NCBI GenBank assembly: GCA_039105265.1
Contig: JAPFFF010000027.1
Location: 1,302,001 to 1,366,000 of the forward strand
Direction: 5' to 3'
From: Tritrichomonas musculus
Taxonomy: Eukaryota; Parabasalia; Tritrichomonadida; Tritrichomonadidae
DNA: 64,000 nucleotides
A model generated the notes under the pieces. That model saw only the letters and a program-made list of their open reading frames with translations, was not told the origin of the DNA and ran no database searches. Below are positions 45,136 through 57,000 of the stretch, one piece after another. Position 1 is the stretch's first letter. The number at the start of each line of letters is the position of its first letter. The translations under genes and the position numbers were made by a program.

Positions 45136-46972
45136 TTATTTATAGCCACTTGGTACTCCTTCATCATGATATTGAACTCCATCTTGAATTGACCAAGTCC
45201 AATAAGTATCAGAACAAATCCACATTTCTGGTTTACATAAATTTCTTCCATAAAAATCGTGGGTAGGGAAAAGATAACTATTTTCTAGTTGATGACCCCA
45301 ATCAAAGATAGAATCAGCATGAAATTTTATTAAAGCTTCATGATTATCAGTATCTATACCATCGAAAACATAACCCGAATTTCCACGTTCTAATTGGAAA
45401 TTAATTCCAAAATTTGTATCATCATAATAACTATTGTGGAAATTCCATATCTCCTCTAATTTGAGAGTTTTCAATTATTATGTTATTCAGAGGTTGACAA
45501 ATAGATTCTAAATATTCTGGAGTTGCTTCAATTCCATCTAATTCATTTGCCATTAATTGATATTGAACAAATCTTCCATTCCAAGTATTAGCAAATTCAA
45601 CTTGAGGATACAATTTCTTATCTATTATTAATCGAACATTTGCATACATTATATTTCTATATACTGTAATATCATTTGCATATCTTGGAAACATAAATGT
45701 TATATTTGTTGCATTTTTCAAAGGCATAGATTTAATTAAATTTATTTCATCATCTCCGACAGTTGTATCAAAAATTACTCTTGTTAATTCTTGAGATGGA
45801 ATTATTAATGGTTCTTGTAAAGTTGACATCAATCCTTCAACAACTGATGGTTTGATTCCAAATCCAAACAAATTTGATCGTCCAACTGTGATTTTTATTG
45901 ATTTTGGATTAACAATTAAACGATTTTCCATAACTCCACAAAAAACTTGATTCATTGTTGTATTTGATTCAGCCGTCGTACTGCTCTCATTGTAATTATT
46001 TAATTTCCAAAGTGTTGATGATGTTCCAGCAAAAATTTTGGAGACATCAACGCTATTTTTAACAATATTGACTTCAAAAGATGAAACAATCTTTCCTAAT
46101 TGACCAATTTGTAAAAAACGATTTATTATTGGAACTTCAGGAGAATGATATTCAATCATTTGATAATACAATTTCTTTTTCTGACGGTCTCCAACTTTTT
46201 GAGGAGGAACTTGACACCAAACTAAACCATCCAAAGAAAATCTTACTTCTTCTTCTATTTCACCTAATATTTGATTTGGATACAATCTCCAAGCTTGTAA
46301 AGCTAACTGATCTGTGAATGGAATGATTAACTCTAATCGAATTGGAACCCATTTTATCGTATGGTCATTTTCCCAACATAAATCAGATATTGGAATGTAG
46401 CATCCACAAACATTAGGAGATAAATTACAAACATTTTCCCATAACGTATGAGAATGAGGTGAATTTTGTTTTGATTCCTTTGAACGAATTGAATTATATG
46501 CATAAGATTCACGAATCATTTCTGTTTGATGATAATTTTGAACCAATTTCCCATCAACATAAAATCTAGCTTCATCAATAATTTCAACAGCATCTTTAAA
46601 ACCAACAAATATTTGATTTATTTGTGCTCTATCTCGATTTGAATAAGTGGCATTTGGAGGTGATCCTTTTTCTGTAAAATAATTTAATTTCGGTAAATGC
46701 TCTGATAATCCAACTTCAAATTCAACTGTCATTTCAATAAAACTTTTTTCTATTTGTGATATTGTATGATTTGGGTGAGTTAGTTTTATTCGAGTTCTTT
46801 CGGAAAATTTTTCAATTGGAATATCATGATCATGGAAATCTTCACAATACATAGCAAAAGTATTATCACCTCCATTTTTTGCTACCAAATTTCTTAAATG
46901 TTCATTGAAAAAGTTTAATATGTCACCTTCATCGTTTCCAAAGTTTCTAAATTGAGCGTTTTGATAAGTCAT
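45136..46972 (-). pseudogene. Second copy of the major capsid protein gene, interrupted (about one break)
   Basis: This copy is related along its whole length to the capsid gene at 47004..48794, sharing the opening MTYQNAQF, then GNDEGDILNFF, VQYQLMANELDGIE, GINFQLERGNSG and MWICSDTYWTWSIQDGVQY at the end. TCAA directly before its ATG serves as initiator. It arose by tandem duplication. It differs from the first copy enough that the duplication is not recent. Confidence 0.8.
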
Positions 46973-47003
46973 TTGATCTTGCAAAAAAAATTTAGATCTT
47001 ATC

Positions 47004-48794
47004 TTAGTCATAACCAGTTGGTCTTCCTCGTGGGTAATATTGAACTCCATCTTGTATTGACCAAGTCCAATAAGTATCTGAACAAATCCACATTTCTGGA
47101 ATTGGTTCTTGTTTGGTGACATTTACGCTCACTTTATTTGAAGTCAAATCAATATCTGGAAAGAGATATGCATTCTCTTTATCCGAAGAAATCAAATTTC
47201 CTTTAAATTCAATTGATACTGCTTGATTTCCTGAATCAACACCATCGAAAACAAAACCCGAATTTCCACGTTCTAATTGGAAATTGATTCCAAAACTTGT
47301 GTTATCAAATGGACATAATAAAAATCTTTCTTTTTCTTTTGGATCTCCAGCGACAGTCATATGTTTTGGATAAACATTATTGATTGGTTTTGAGATTGAT
47401 TCAACCAATTCATCTGTTGGTTCAATATTTCCATCTAATTCATTTGCCATTAATTGATATTGAACAAATCTTCCATCCCAAGTATTATCAAAATAAGTTT
47501 CTGGATATTTCTTTTTATTGACTGATAACCAACATTGCTCTAACATAACATTTTGATAAACAGTACAATGAGTAGTTTTTGCTGGAAACATCATTGTAAT
47601 ATTTGTTGCATTCTTTAATGGAACAGATTTTGAAATATCGATCCGTCCTCCCGTTACCCTCATATCAAATTGATATTTAGTTAATTCTTGTGAAGGAATG
47701 ATGATTGGTTCTTGTAATGTTGTCATTAATGATTCAATTACATCAGGTTTGACTCCAAATCCACTACAATTCGATCGACATTTGACAATGCGAACGTCAT
47801 CATTTGCGATTTCGAGCTTATTCATTTGTACAACCCACCAATTTGATGTGAGAGCATTTTTATCAGCCAGAAGAGATGACATACAATGATAAGCTATAGG
47901 TATGGCATTGAAATTTTCAATTGTTGAGTCAGTATTCGATTTTGCTTCAATATTTTTGACCGTTATGATTTCATCTTGGTATTGTGAAAAGCGATTGAAA
48001 AGAGGTAAAATTGGCGCGTCATATTCTTTTTGTCCTTTATCAACCCATCCCCAAAATCTTTTGATTTCACCAACATTTTTCGGTTGAAGTTGACACCAAA
48101 CAAGAGCATCAAGAGAAAATTTGACTTCTATTTCAACTTCACCTAAAATTCGATTTGGATACAATCTCCAAGCTTGTAAAGCTAATAAATCAGTGAATGG
48201 GATATTCAATTCCATATGAACAGGAACCGATTTTCCGGTTGTAAAAGCAATGAGAGGAACATAAACACCTGCAACATTTGGACTCATACAATTGACACTT
48301 TCCCATAATGAATGAGCATGAGCTGCATTATTTTTGGAATCTTTTGGTCGAATTGAATTATATGCAAAAGTTTCTTTAATCATTTCACTTTGATGATAAC
48401 CACTAATTAATTTTCCATCAACCCAAAATTGTAATTCAGATATAATTTCTGCTGCATTTTTGAAACCAATAAAGATATAATTTAGATGTGGACAAGGGTT
48501 TAAACTATTATCATTGGCGTAAGGTGTTTTCAATTTTAGTTTCAATTCTAAATCTAATTTGATAAAACCTTTTTCTATTTGGGAGATTGTATGACCAGAA
48601 TGAGTTAATCTTATTTTTGTTTTTGTACCAATTGGAATAGGTTCATCTTTGTCATGACATAATTCCTCAACAATTGAAAAAGTATTATCTCCTCCATTCT
48701 TTTGTACTAATGTCCTCAAATGATTATTGAAAAAGTTTAATATGTCACCTTCATCATTTCCTGAATTCTTAAATTGTGCGTTTTGATATGTCAT
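47004..48794 (-). CDS. Major capsid protein (double jelly-roll type, inferred), 596 aa
   Basis: The length, lack of membrane segments, beta-rich character and position beside the packaging ATPase fit the Polinton major capsid protein. Features include MTYQNAQFKNSGNDEGDILN at the start, repeated blocks such as VHMELNIPFTDLLALQAWRL and KNATNITMMFPA, and a C-terminal domain with TSFGINFQLERGNSGFVFDG. It would form the hexameric capsomers of an icosahedral shell. Identity is inferred from context, as the sequence of this family is poorly conserved. Confidence 0.75.
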   Translation of the reverse strand: MTYQNAQFKNSGNDEGDILNFFNNHLRTLVQKNGGDNTFSIVEELCHDKDEPIPIGTKTKIRLTHSGHTISQIEKGFIKLDLELKLKLKTPYANDNSLNPCPHLNYIFIGFKNAAEIISELQFWVDGKLISGYHQSEMIKETFAYNSIRPKDSKNNAAHAHSLWESVNCMSPNVAGVYVPLIAFTTGKSVPVHMELNIPFTDLLALQAWRLYPNRILGEVEIEVKFSLDALVWCQLQPKNVGEIKRFWGWVDKGQKEYDAPILPLFNRFSQYQDEIITVKNIEAKSNTDSTIENFNAIPIAYHCMSSLLADKNALTSNWWVVQMNKLEIANDDVRIVKCRSNCSGFGVKPDVIESLMTTLQEPIIIPSQELTKYQFDMRVTGGRIDISKSVPLKNATNITMMFPAKTTHCTVYQNVMLEQCWLSVNKKKYPETYFDNTWDGRFVQYQLMANELDGNIEPTDELVESISKPINNVYPKHMTVAGDPKEKERFLLCPFDNTSFGINFQLERGNSGFVFDGVDSGNQAVSIEFKGNLISSDKENAYLFPDIDLTSNKVSVNVTKQEPIPEMWICSDTYWTWSIQDGVQYYPRGRPTGYD

Positions 48795-48870
48795 CTGTTT
48801 TTATGAAGAATTTAAAAAATTCGAAAAGCCAATTTTTTTCAAAGATGAAAAATAGACGAAATTAAAAAAG

Positions 48871-49137
48871 ATGGCTTTTGGAACATGGATTAAAAGAATC
48901 GGAACCAATATTGCAAACTTTGCAAAGAAAAATGGACCTAAAATTTTACAATTTGCATCAGATTACGTTGCACCAGCCATAGAAAAATTAGGAGGAACTG
49001 TTGGAGGAACTGCTGGAACTATTTTGGGTGGTGTTGGCAAAGGAATTCGAGCAGTGAATGATCGTGTTCAATCTTGGAATGCAACAGGAAAAGATAAATT
49101 CTTACAACCTGCGTATGATAAAGAACCTGGTGACTAA
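48871..49137 (+). CDS. Small virion peptide, pVI/membrane-active type (inferred), 88 aa
   Basis: MAFGTWIKRIGTNIANFAKK is an amphipathic N-terminal helix. It is followed by a Gly/Ala-rich hydrophobic segment (GGTVGGTAGTILGGVGKGIR) and a polar tail. This resembles adenovirus pVI-like and other minor virion proteins that insert into membranes during entry. It is divergent from the capsid gene. The role is inferred. Confidence 0.55.
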   Translation: MAFGTWIKRIGTNIANFAKKNGPKILQFASDYVAPAIEKLGGTVGGTAGTILGGVGKGIRAVNDRVQSWNATGKDKFLQPAYDKEPGD

Positions 49138-49265
49138 GAATACATTCGCCTTCTTACTTCTTCATCTATTGGTGGATCATCAGGAGGGAAAAGTTTTATC
49201 ACTCTTAATAATGTGTTCACTAATTCAATTAAAACAAGCGTTCCTAAGAGAATTTCAATCAGCAT
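49134..49265 (-). CDS. Possible 43-aa membrane peptide
   Basis: A short frame reads MLIEILLGTLVLIELVNTLL, then RVIKLFPPDDPPIDEEVRRR, and stops at TAG. It has a hydrophobic helix, a positively charged flank and an acidic tail, as expected of a real single-pass peptide. It overlaps the end of the 88-aa gene by four bases in convergent orientation. It is short, so the call is tentative. Confidence 0.5.
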   Translation of the reverse strand: MLIEILLGTLVLIELVNTLLRVIKLFPPDDPPIDEEVRRRMYS

Positions 49266-49317
49266 ATTGTTTTAAATAGTTTCAAAAATGTTTAAATAAA
49301 TTTTATTTTTTTTTAAA

Positions 49318-49620
49318 ATGGAATTGAAAATTATTGAACCAATTCAAAATTATTTAAAAGAGTTTAACACAACGGATGAGTTTAATTTATTCTATTCTAA
49401 GAACAAAGAACAACTAGATTCAGAAACAACACATAAACTAAACAAAAAGTATCATATTCAAGGTTATCGTATAACCAAAATCAAAGGTGAATTAATGTTA
49501 AAGAAGGTCAATGAAGAAGAAGAAAAAGACGATTCAGAAATTTTGAAGATAAAAGATGATATTGCAAAAATTAAAATTACTTTGAATGATGTTATAAATT
49601 TTATTAACTCTAAGACCTAA
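49318..49620 (+). CDS. Small protein with C-terminal coiled coil, 100 aa
   Basis: Residues 1-60 form a compact domain (IEPIQNYLKEFNTTDEF, YHIQGYRITKIKGELML). The end is an acidic then heptad helix (EILKIKDDIAKIKITLNDVI). It overlaps the end of the packaging ATPase gene by 11 bases in convergent orientation. No family is recognised. Confidence 0.65.
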   Translation: MELKIIEPIQNYLKEFNTTDEFNLFYSKNKEQLDSETTHKLNKKYHIQGYRITKIKGELMLKKVNEEEEKDDSEILKIKDDIAKIKITLNDVINFINSKT

Positions 49621-50473
49621 TATATGTATCACCACCTGAAGAACATTGAATAACAATCATTGGATGTTCATCAGGATGTTCATGTTTCATTTCATTTAAT
49701 TGTTGAAATGCATCAAAAAAGTCTTCAAAATCTAAATTACTAGCAGCTTGAGAATAAATGTAACGTAATTGTTGTTTATTAAAACCAGGTAATAAATATA
49801 ATGTACTAATTTCATTTTTAATATGTGGTTTTAACCCTTTCCAACCTTGAACTAATAAGAAATAAGACATATTTGTATGACGACATCTACGTAATAATTG
49901 ACTAAAAAATGATTCTTCTGAAGAGAATAATTTTGAATTTGAAATATCATCAAATAATACAATTGAATGTAAATATTCTCTATCAAAATCTTCAACAAAT
50001 AAAACATTAAATAAATCATCGAGTTGTTCTTGTTTAATTTTATTTTTTGTTCTTTCTCTTCGAATTTTGTAATATAAACTTTTTGCTGCTAATAATTCAT
50101 CGATACATTTTTCAGCATCTTTTTCACTAACCACTACTGTCGGCATTTGTAATAATGGTTTCAATGATAACCAACTTTTATCGTTCTCTTCACCATCTTT
50201 TGTAACATAAACTAATAAATGATGAGTATTAAGTATTGAAATTTTAATTATTTCTTCTAATGCTGTAACTGTTTTTCCCATACTTTGTTTACCTACAATA
50301 ACATTAACAGAATTATATTTAGCAACAATATCTTCATGAATTGGAGCAATTAAAGAATCATTTTTTGGACTCAAATTTGATTTTAACCTTGCTTTTATTT
50401 TTGATCTAATGTTTTCTTTTGCAAAATTAACTTCTTCTTCTTCGCTATCACTGAAATAATCACTGTCACTCAT
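49610..50473 (-). CDS. Genome-packaging ATPase (FtsK/HerA, A32-like), 287 aa
   Basis: Walker A is GKQSMGKT at residues 61-68 and Walker B is IVLFDD at 171-176, with the short length and strand order of A32-like ATPases that pump DNA into Polinton and NCLDV capsids. Its location beside the capsid genes fits. The N-terminal 20 residues are acidic. Downstream sequence SQLLRRCRHTNMSYFLLVQG corresponds to the sensor region. Fully open. Confidence 0.9.
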   Translation of the reverse strand: MSDSDYFSDSEEEEVNFAKENIRSKIKARLKSNLSPKNDSLIAPIHEDIVAKYNSVNVIVGKQSMGKTVTALEEIIKISILNTHHLLVYVTKDGEENDKSWLSLKPLLQMPTVVVSEKDAEKCIDELLAAKSLYYKIRRERTKNKIKQEQLDDLFNVLFVEDFDREYLHSIVLFDDISNSKLFSSEESFFSQLLRRCRHTNMSYFLLVQGWKGLKPHIKNEISTLYLLPGFNKQQLRYIYSQAASNLDFEDFFDAFQQLNEMKHEHPDEHPMIVIQCSSGGDTYIRS

Positions 50474-50519
50474 ATTTTTTAAATTCCGACTAAATTATGT
50501 AAAAAAAAGTAATAAAAAT

Positions 50520-50996
50520 TTACTCTTCAGTAATTTCTTCTTCTCCATCATCATCATCATCATCAAATTCACTTGATGCTTGTTGAATTGCAGCTACTAA
50601 TAATTGTTCAATATCTTCTTCAAAATGTTGTCTATCGTCTTTTGGTCCAGTTTTCAATTTTTCAATTAAACCGTCAACAATTTTATGATAATCTTCTTGA
50701 GTTGTTTTATTTCCACGATATCTTCTTTGTTCTTCTTCTGTTGTTAAACCATATTCTTGATAAAGTGGTTGTAAAACTAATTGATTCCAAACAATTGGAT
50801 AAGCTTTACATAATAATCTCATTTTGTCAACTGGAATTAAATCAACATAATTTGTTTCTGCTAAAGCTTTTTCAGTAACTCTTCCCATAACATATTTCTT
50901 AAATTTATTTAATGCTGATAATTTTCTTGGTTTCTTTTCTGGTTTCTTGAATTCCTGTAACAACTTTCTTAATTCTGTTATCTCTGCGTTACTCAT
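50520..50996 (-). CDS. Helical protein with acidic tail, 158 aa
   Basis: A basic N-terminal part (KKPEKKPRKLSALNKFKKYV) is followed by helices (LCKAYPIVWNQLVLQPLYQE) and an acidic end (EFDDDDDDGEEEITEE). ATTCAAAAATC precedes the ATG. It lies between the ATPase and the 3,811-aa gene. A basic front and acidic end could suit a scaffold or DNA-related virion protein; this is a guess. Confidence 0.6.
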   Translation of the reverse strand: MSNAEITELRKLLQEFKKPEKKPRKLSALNKFKKYVMGRVTEKALAETNYVDLIPVDKMRLLCKAYPIVWNQLVLQPLYQEYGLTTEEEQRRYRGNKTTQEDYHKIVDGLIEKLKTGPKDDRQHFEEDIEQLLVAAIQQASSEFDDDDDDGEEEITEE

Positions 50997-51033
50997 GATT
51001 TTTGAATAAAAATAAAAATCAAAGAAGATAAAT

Positions 51034-54000
51034 TTAAAGCTTTGAATTCAGAAACTTCATTAATTGAGGATTATTTGAAATAACACTTGGAGTTTCAGAT
51101 GTGATAATAGGTTTTACAGGATCAATAATAGGTTTTACAGGATCAATAATAGGTTTTACAGGTGTTGTTTTTGATAGATCGAGTTTGTCGATTGTACTTT
51201 TTTCATCAATTATTTTTGGTTTTGTTTTCGCTTCAATATCAATATCAAATTTATTTTTTGGTTCTTTCTTCTTCTTTTTCAAAAGTTTACTTCTTTCTGA
51301 TTTTTGTTTCTTCAAATTCTTATTTCCTTTAGCTTTTGTATTAATTGTTGGTTTCTTTGGTTTAACTTCCTCAACATCATCATCATCATCATTATCAATC
51401 TTTTCCTCAATTTTTGTTTCAATTGGTTTCTGTTTTTGAGCCAATACTTTGAATCGTAATGGTGCATTTTTCCGACCTCTTCTTGGTAAAATTTGAGTCA
51501 TTGATTTTGTTTGAATTACTTCTGGTTCGTCAACTTTTGTAGGTAATAAGTTAATTTTCTTACCAGGTTCTATTTTTGTCATTGTCATTGGTTTTTCAGA
51601 TATTGGACTTACTAATGGTTTCTTTTCTATTGGTGTTTCTTTCTCTTCTGTCATTGTTGTTTTAGATGAAAATAAATTATTTATATTTGAATTTGTTTGA
51701 TATGGAACAACAGGTTTAGGAGGAAGATTTTCATTGAATTGAGACATTATTGATGGTCTCCCACTTAATTTATTTTTCTTTTGTTGTTCTAACAATAATT
51801 GGCGTATTGATACATTACCTTTCGAACTTTGTTGTATTAAACTTGTAATTCCACCTTCATAACGTTTAGCCCAAACATTCTCTTCTTTCTTTTCTGAATC
51901 ATCATTAATTGTTAAATCTGTATTTGTGGTTGTTGGTGTTGTTGTTGTGGTTGTTGGTGTTGTATTTGTTGTTGGTGTTGTTGCGGGCTTATTGAATGGA
52001 TTTGTATACCCAGTATTTCTTAATGCACCACCAATTGTATTACCATTATTTTGATTTTGTTGTCTTTCTTTTTCTTGAGCTTCATTTATCATATTTTGAA
52101 TTTCATGTAATGCAGTTTCAGTATCTTGATTCTTAAATCTTTCAAATCCAATTTCAGTCATATTTATTTTTCGACGATACGAATTCAAATCTTTTAATTT
52201 CTCTTCGACTTTCTTTTTATGTTCTTTCTCTTTATCATCTTTTGCTTTCTCATCATCCCATTGTTTCTTTGCTTCATTCTCTTTTTGTTGCAAAAGAATG
52301 ATACTTGGTTCCAAATTATTCAATGGTTTATCTTTATAATCATCATATTTTAAGAGAGTATTTTCTTTCTTATAATTTGTTTTCAGATCTCGATAATATT
52401 TATTCGTCTTTGCAATATAGCGATTTAATTTCAAATATCTTTCTAAATCATCCAATGACGGATATAATTCAGCTAACTTTTCATATGTTTCAGAACTATC
52501 GTCGATATGTTTATGATATTCTTCTAATAGATTCTTGAAATATTCTTTCTTTTCCTTTTTAACTTGTTCTTTATATTTTACATATGCATTTCGAATATCA
52601 TCTACTTTCACTTTTTTCTCTGGTCTTTTTGCTATTTCTGGTTCAATATAAGTTTTATGAACATATGTCACATCTTCCGTTTTCATCGTTCCTAATTTCT
52701 TTTGAAGTGTATTATGGTCATCTAATAATGGAATAAATGCAATACTTTCTAATACATACATCCAATCAATATTTTTCGTATCTGGTGCAAATTTATTAAC
52801 AATATCCTTCACATTAATTTTTGTTTTTCCAAAATGATTTTCATATAACGGTTTGAAGTCTAAAATTGCATTCACATAATCCAAATCTTTTGCTGAATAA
52901 GTTAATCCTTTCAATTCTTCTTTTGTCACTTTTGAACCTTCTTCCAAATTTTTATTTATTGCGTCTATATTTTCGTTGATTTTCTTTTCGGTAGCAATTT
53001 TTTCTTGTTCATAATTCTTTATTGCTGTTTTATATAAACTTATCAATTCATCTTCTGTCACTTTTGAGTAAGTTTTAGATTCTTCATCATATCGTAATTT
53101 ATCTAAGAATTTTTCAAATGAAACTTGTTCATTTTTAGCAATTCCTTGAAATTCTTGAGATTCTTTATGAGATATTCTTGCAAGATTTGCATGATAAGCA
53201 GTATCGATATCAAATTGTAAATCTTTTTCATTTTGTATTTTCCATTGAACTTTGTCACGAATTTGATATGGATAATACATCATTTGATCCAAAGATATTT
53301 TTCTTCCAAAAGCACTTTCATATCTTTTCTGTAATGGAGTTAATTTACAATATTTCACAATTTCATAAGCATTTGATAATTCATCTTTTTCTTGATTCAA
53401 ATCTACTTCTTTTGTTGTGTCATTAATTTCTGCATTAAAGTCACTAATTATTTTTTCCAAATTTTCATCATAATTATATTTCAAAGCAGCTTTAATATAA
53501 TTATTAAGTAATGATAGTTCTTTTCCTTTCTTTTCAAATTTTTTCCTAATATCATCAAACTTGAATTCATGATCGTTCTTTTTATTATACTCTTCAATTT
53601 CTGTCTTCATAGCCATTCGAACATGACCATAGGATGTATTTTTGTATTCAGCAACTAATTCATCTTTCTCTGAATTTGTTAATTTCTTCCATACTGAATT
53701 TCCTCCAAATTTCTTGATTGCTTCACGAATATTTTCAATTTCAAGTTTCAAATCATCACAAGCTCGTTTATAACTTTCTGGTTCTTTTGTTGTATCTTTT
53801 GCTTTATTTGGATTCAATTTATTATGAACTGTAATCAAGATATGATAATAAGTTTTGTATGCATTATGACCATTCGTTTCTTCAGAAAACAAATCTTTCA
53901 AACTTTTTCCTTCTCCAAGATCATCATTATAATAATCTAAATATTCTTTTATTTTGGGCATTGCTTCTAATTTTGAATATTCATTTTGAATTCTTTTGTA

Positions 54001-57000
54001 TTCTTTGTCAAGATAATTATAACGACTTTCTGGGGTAGACCCAAATTCTTCTACTTGATTTAAAGTATAAATGATTTTGTAATCAGTCTCAAAGTCTTTG
54101 ATCTTATTCTTTATCTTTAATTTGAATTTTGTTGTCTTCGGATCAAATTTATTCTTTTCCAACAACTCTCTTAATGTTTCCTGATTATCATCATATTTAC
54201 TTTCCATTTCTCGAAAAGCATCCATTAATTCTGTATCTGTTTTGGATTCCTCTTGTCGTTTGCTATATGTTGCGATTTCAGTCTCTAATGCATCAATATC
54301 TTCTGGAGTTGGATAATCATTTTTTATTGCATAATCTTTTTTGTAAACACTCTTATATTTACTTTTCAATATTCCATATTTTAAGAAATTATTTGCTGTG
54401 ACGACATCAGATTTGTATGTGTCAATAATCTTATCCATTGTTAATTTCTCTGTTGGATATCTCGAAGTGTATTCTTTCCAGTTAGAAATGAAATTTGAAT
54501 AATTCTGATAAAAACGAGAATAGATTTTCCAATAATCTTGAATTTTTTTCAGAACATCATTTGCTGACATCTTGTCTGGTGGAATAAACGGTTCTTGAAA
54601 CTCTTTTTGCCAATTATGTTTATCTTTTTCTAGTTTCAATTCGACTGTTGCTTGTTGTAGTTGTCCATTCCAATACTTATAGACAGCTTGCCAATCTTTT
54701 AAGAATTTTTTATCGTCTCCGGTATGAATTTTATTCCATTCTAATCGAAGAGGATCAAGTTTTTTCCAATCAATTTGGTCCTTATTATGTTGTTCTTGTT
54801 TCTTTCTGAAATATTCTGCCAATTCTTTCTGATCAGTTATGGTCAAATACTTATCGTCTTTTTCATTTGTTTCTTTTAAATATTTTTCATATACAACTTT
54901 ATTCATTTCATTTAAGACATAACATCTCGCATCAATTCTGACTTCTTCTGGATTTGTATTTGATTTGTATCTTTTCAATAATCCAGTAATAGTAACTTTA
55001 TTTTGCGGCATATTAAGATATTCTTGAATTAATGGATCTTTGTCGAAGATATCTTTTTTCTTGAGCCAAGAATCGATTAAAATATAATAATTTTGATTTT
55101 TCTCTTTTATTGAATTTCCATTGATTATTCCTTCATCTGCAGATAATGCGTTCCAAGCTTTTGAATAGACTTCATTAAAAGCAAGATCGAGATCATATTT
55201 TTTAGCTACCAATAGATTTCTTTTATCTCTATATTCAGCATCTTCTGCAAGTCGATAAATATCCCAAAATTTTACAACCCCAGGATCACTTTCAAATTCC
55301 TCAATTTTTTTCTTTAAATCCATTTCAATTTTCTGTAAATGATCTAATCTTAATCCAGCATCTGATTCTTTGACATTTTTCAAATTTTCCTTAGTGTATT
55401 TATAATTCGTAACTAATATTTTTTCTAAAATGTCACATTTCATTAAATTTACACATTTAATATAATCTTTTGTTGAAAATTTTCTTTGAATGTCATCAAC
55501 GGAATTATGTTCATTTCTATATTCGTTATATTTACTTAATAATTGATGAAACTCAGTTGATTGAAAAGCAGCTGCATCTTTTGTAGCATCTCTATATAAT
55601 GTTTGTAATTCTTGTTTTCCAGTAATTGAATTTGTTATTGCACGAACTTTTTCTGCGGTGTCTGGTTGTAAGGCAATAATATCATTCTTTAATTTTTCAC
55701 ATTCTAACCAAATAATTGCATTTGAATAATCCTTTCCAAAATTTTTGACAATATCTACTACCTCAAGTTGATGTTCTGCAGACGAATTATATTTTTGTAA
55801 GACTAAGAGAAAATTCAGATTATTATATTGATCCACACTTTGAATTTTCTTTTTGATATCTTCTATGATCACTTCTTTTTCTTCATTTTTTTCTGGTGCT
55901 ATCGATGGTTTATATTCTTCATTGAATTTTTCTTTGTAAAGTGCTAAATGATAACGATAATTCAGATCAGTTTTTCCTGTCAAATAATCAAAACCATATT
56001 TTGATGCAGTCTTTTCTATTGTTGAATAATCTGGATCATCTGAATATTTTTCTCGGAAATTATTATATATTGTTAGCATTGTTCCAGATTTCCATGATTC
56101 ATTAAATTTTTCTGTTAAATTTGTATAATATCTTCTTAACCAATCTAATCTTTTTTGACTTCCAATTTCTGTTTCATGATAACCTTTAAAACGTGTTTGA
56201 CCAGGTAAATCTTCATCAGTAATGTCTAATTTTTCTTTTATTAATTTTCTATATTTATCAATATCGATTGCAATTTGAGCTTTTTCAGGTGTTTGATATT
56301 TATCTTTGAATTGTTCCCAAGTTAATTTTGATTCAATTTGTTGAGAATTTTGATATGAAATATAAGTTGCTTCAATATTTGACTTATCCCAAGTATCTAA
56401 ATCTTTTTGTTTTTTGTCACATTTTTCAACAATAGCATTGAAACAAACCTTATCTTTGGCATAATTGGATATATCAAAATCTTGACCTTTATGTAATTGT
56501 TTGTAATATAATTGAGCAATTGGAATTAAATATTTTGAATACATTTCATCTTCATTCCATGACATATCGACTTGAGTAATCGTTGAAATAAATTCTGGCT
56601 TTAATTTTGGAAGAATATCTTGACTTTTGATATAATCTTTATTTGTTCTCCATGATTCTCTTGTTTTCTTATAATTTTTGTAATCTGTTTTGAATTGATT
56701 CAGAAATGTATATTTATTTTCTTTTGTATTTTTACTCATATATTCATTGAAGAAATGTCCGATGTCATTGAATTTTTTATTTCCTTTCTTTGAAAAACTC
56801 TGATTGATTTTCAAATTTTTCTCATATCCTTCAAAGAATTTCAAACAATCTTCTAAATTTCCATCAAATTTACCAAATAAAAATCCTGCGGCTTCTGCAA
56901 TTGATCTCCCAAAACCTTGATAATATTGTTGAACATATTTTTTCAATAAATTGTTTCCGTCCCATGTGTTATATTTATATTTGTTTTCATCATAATATTT

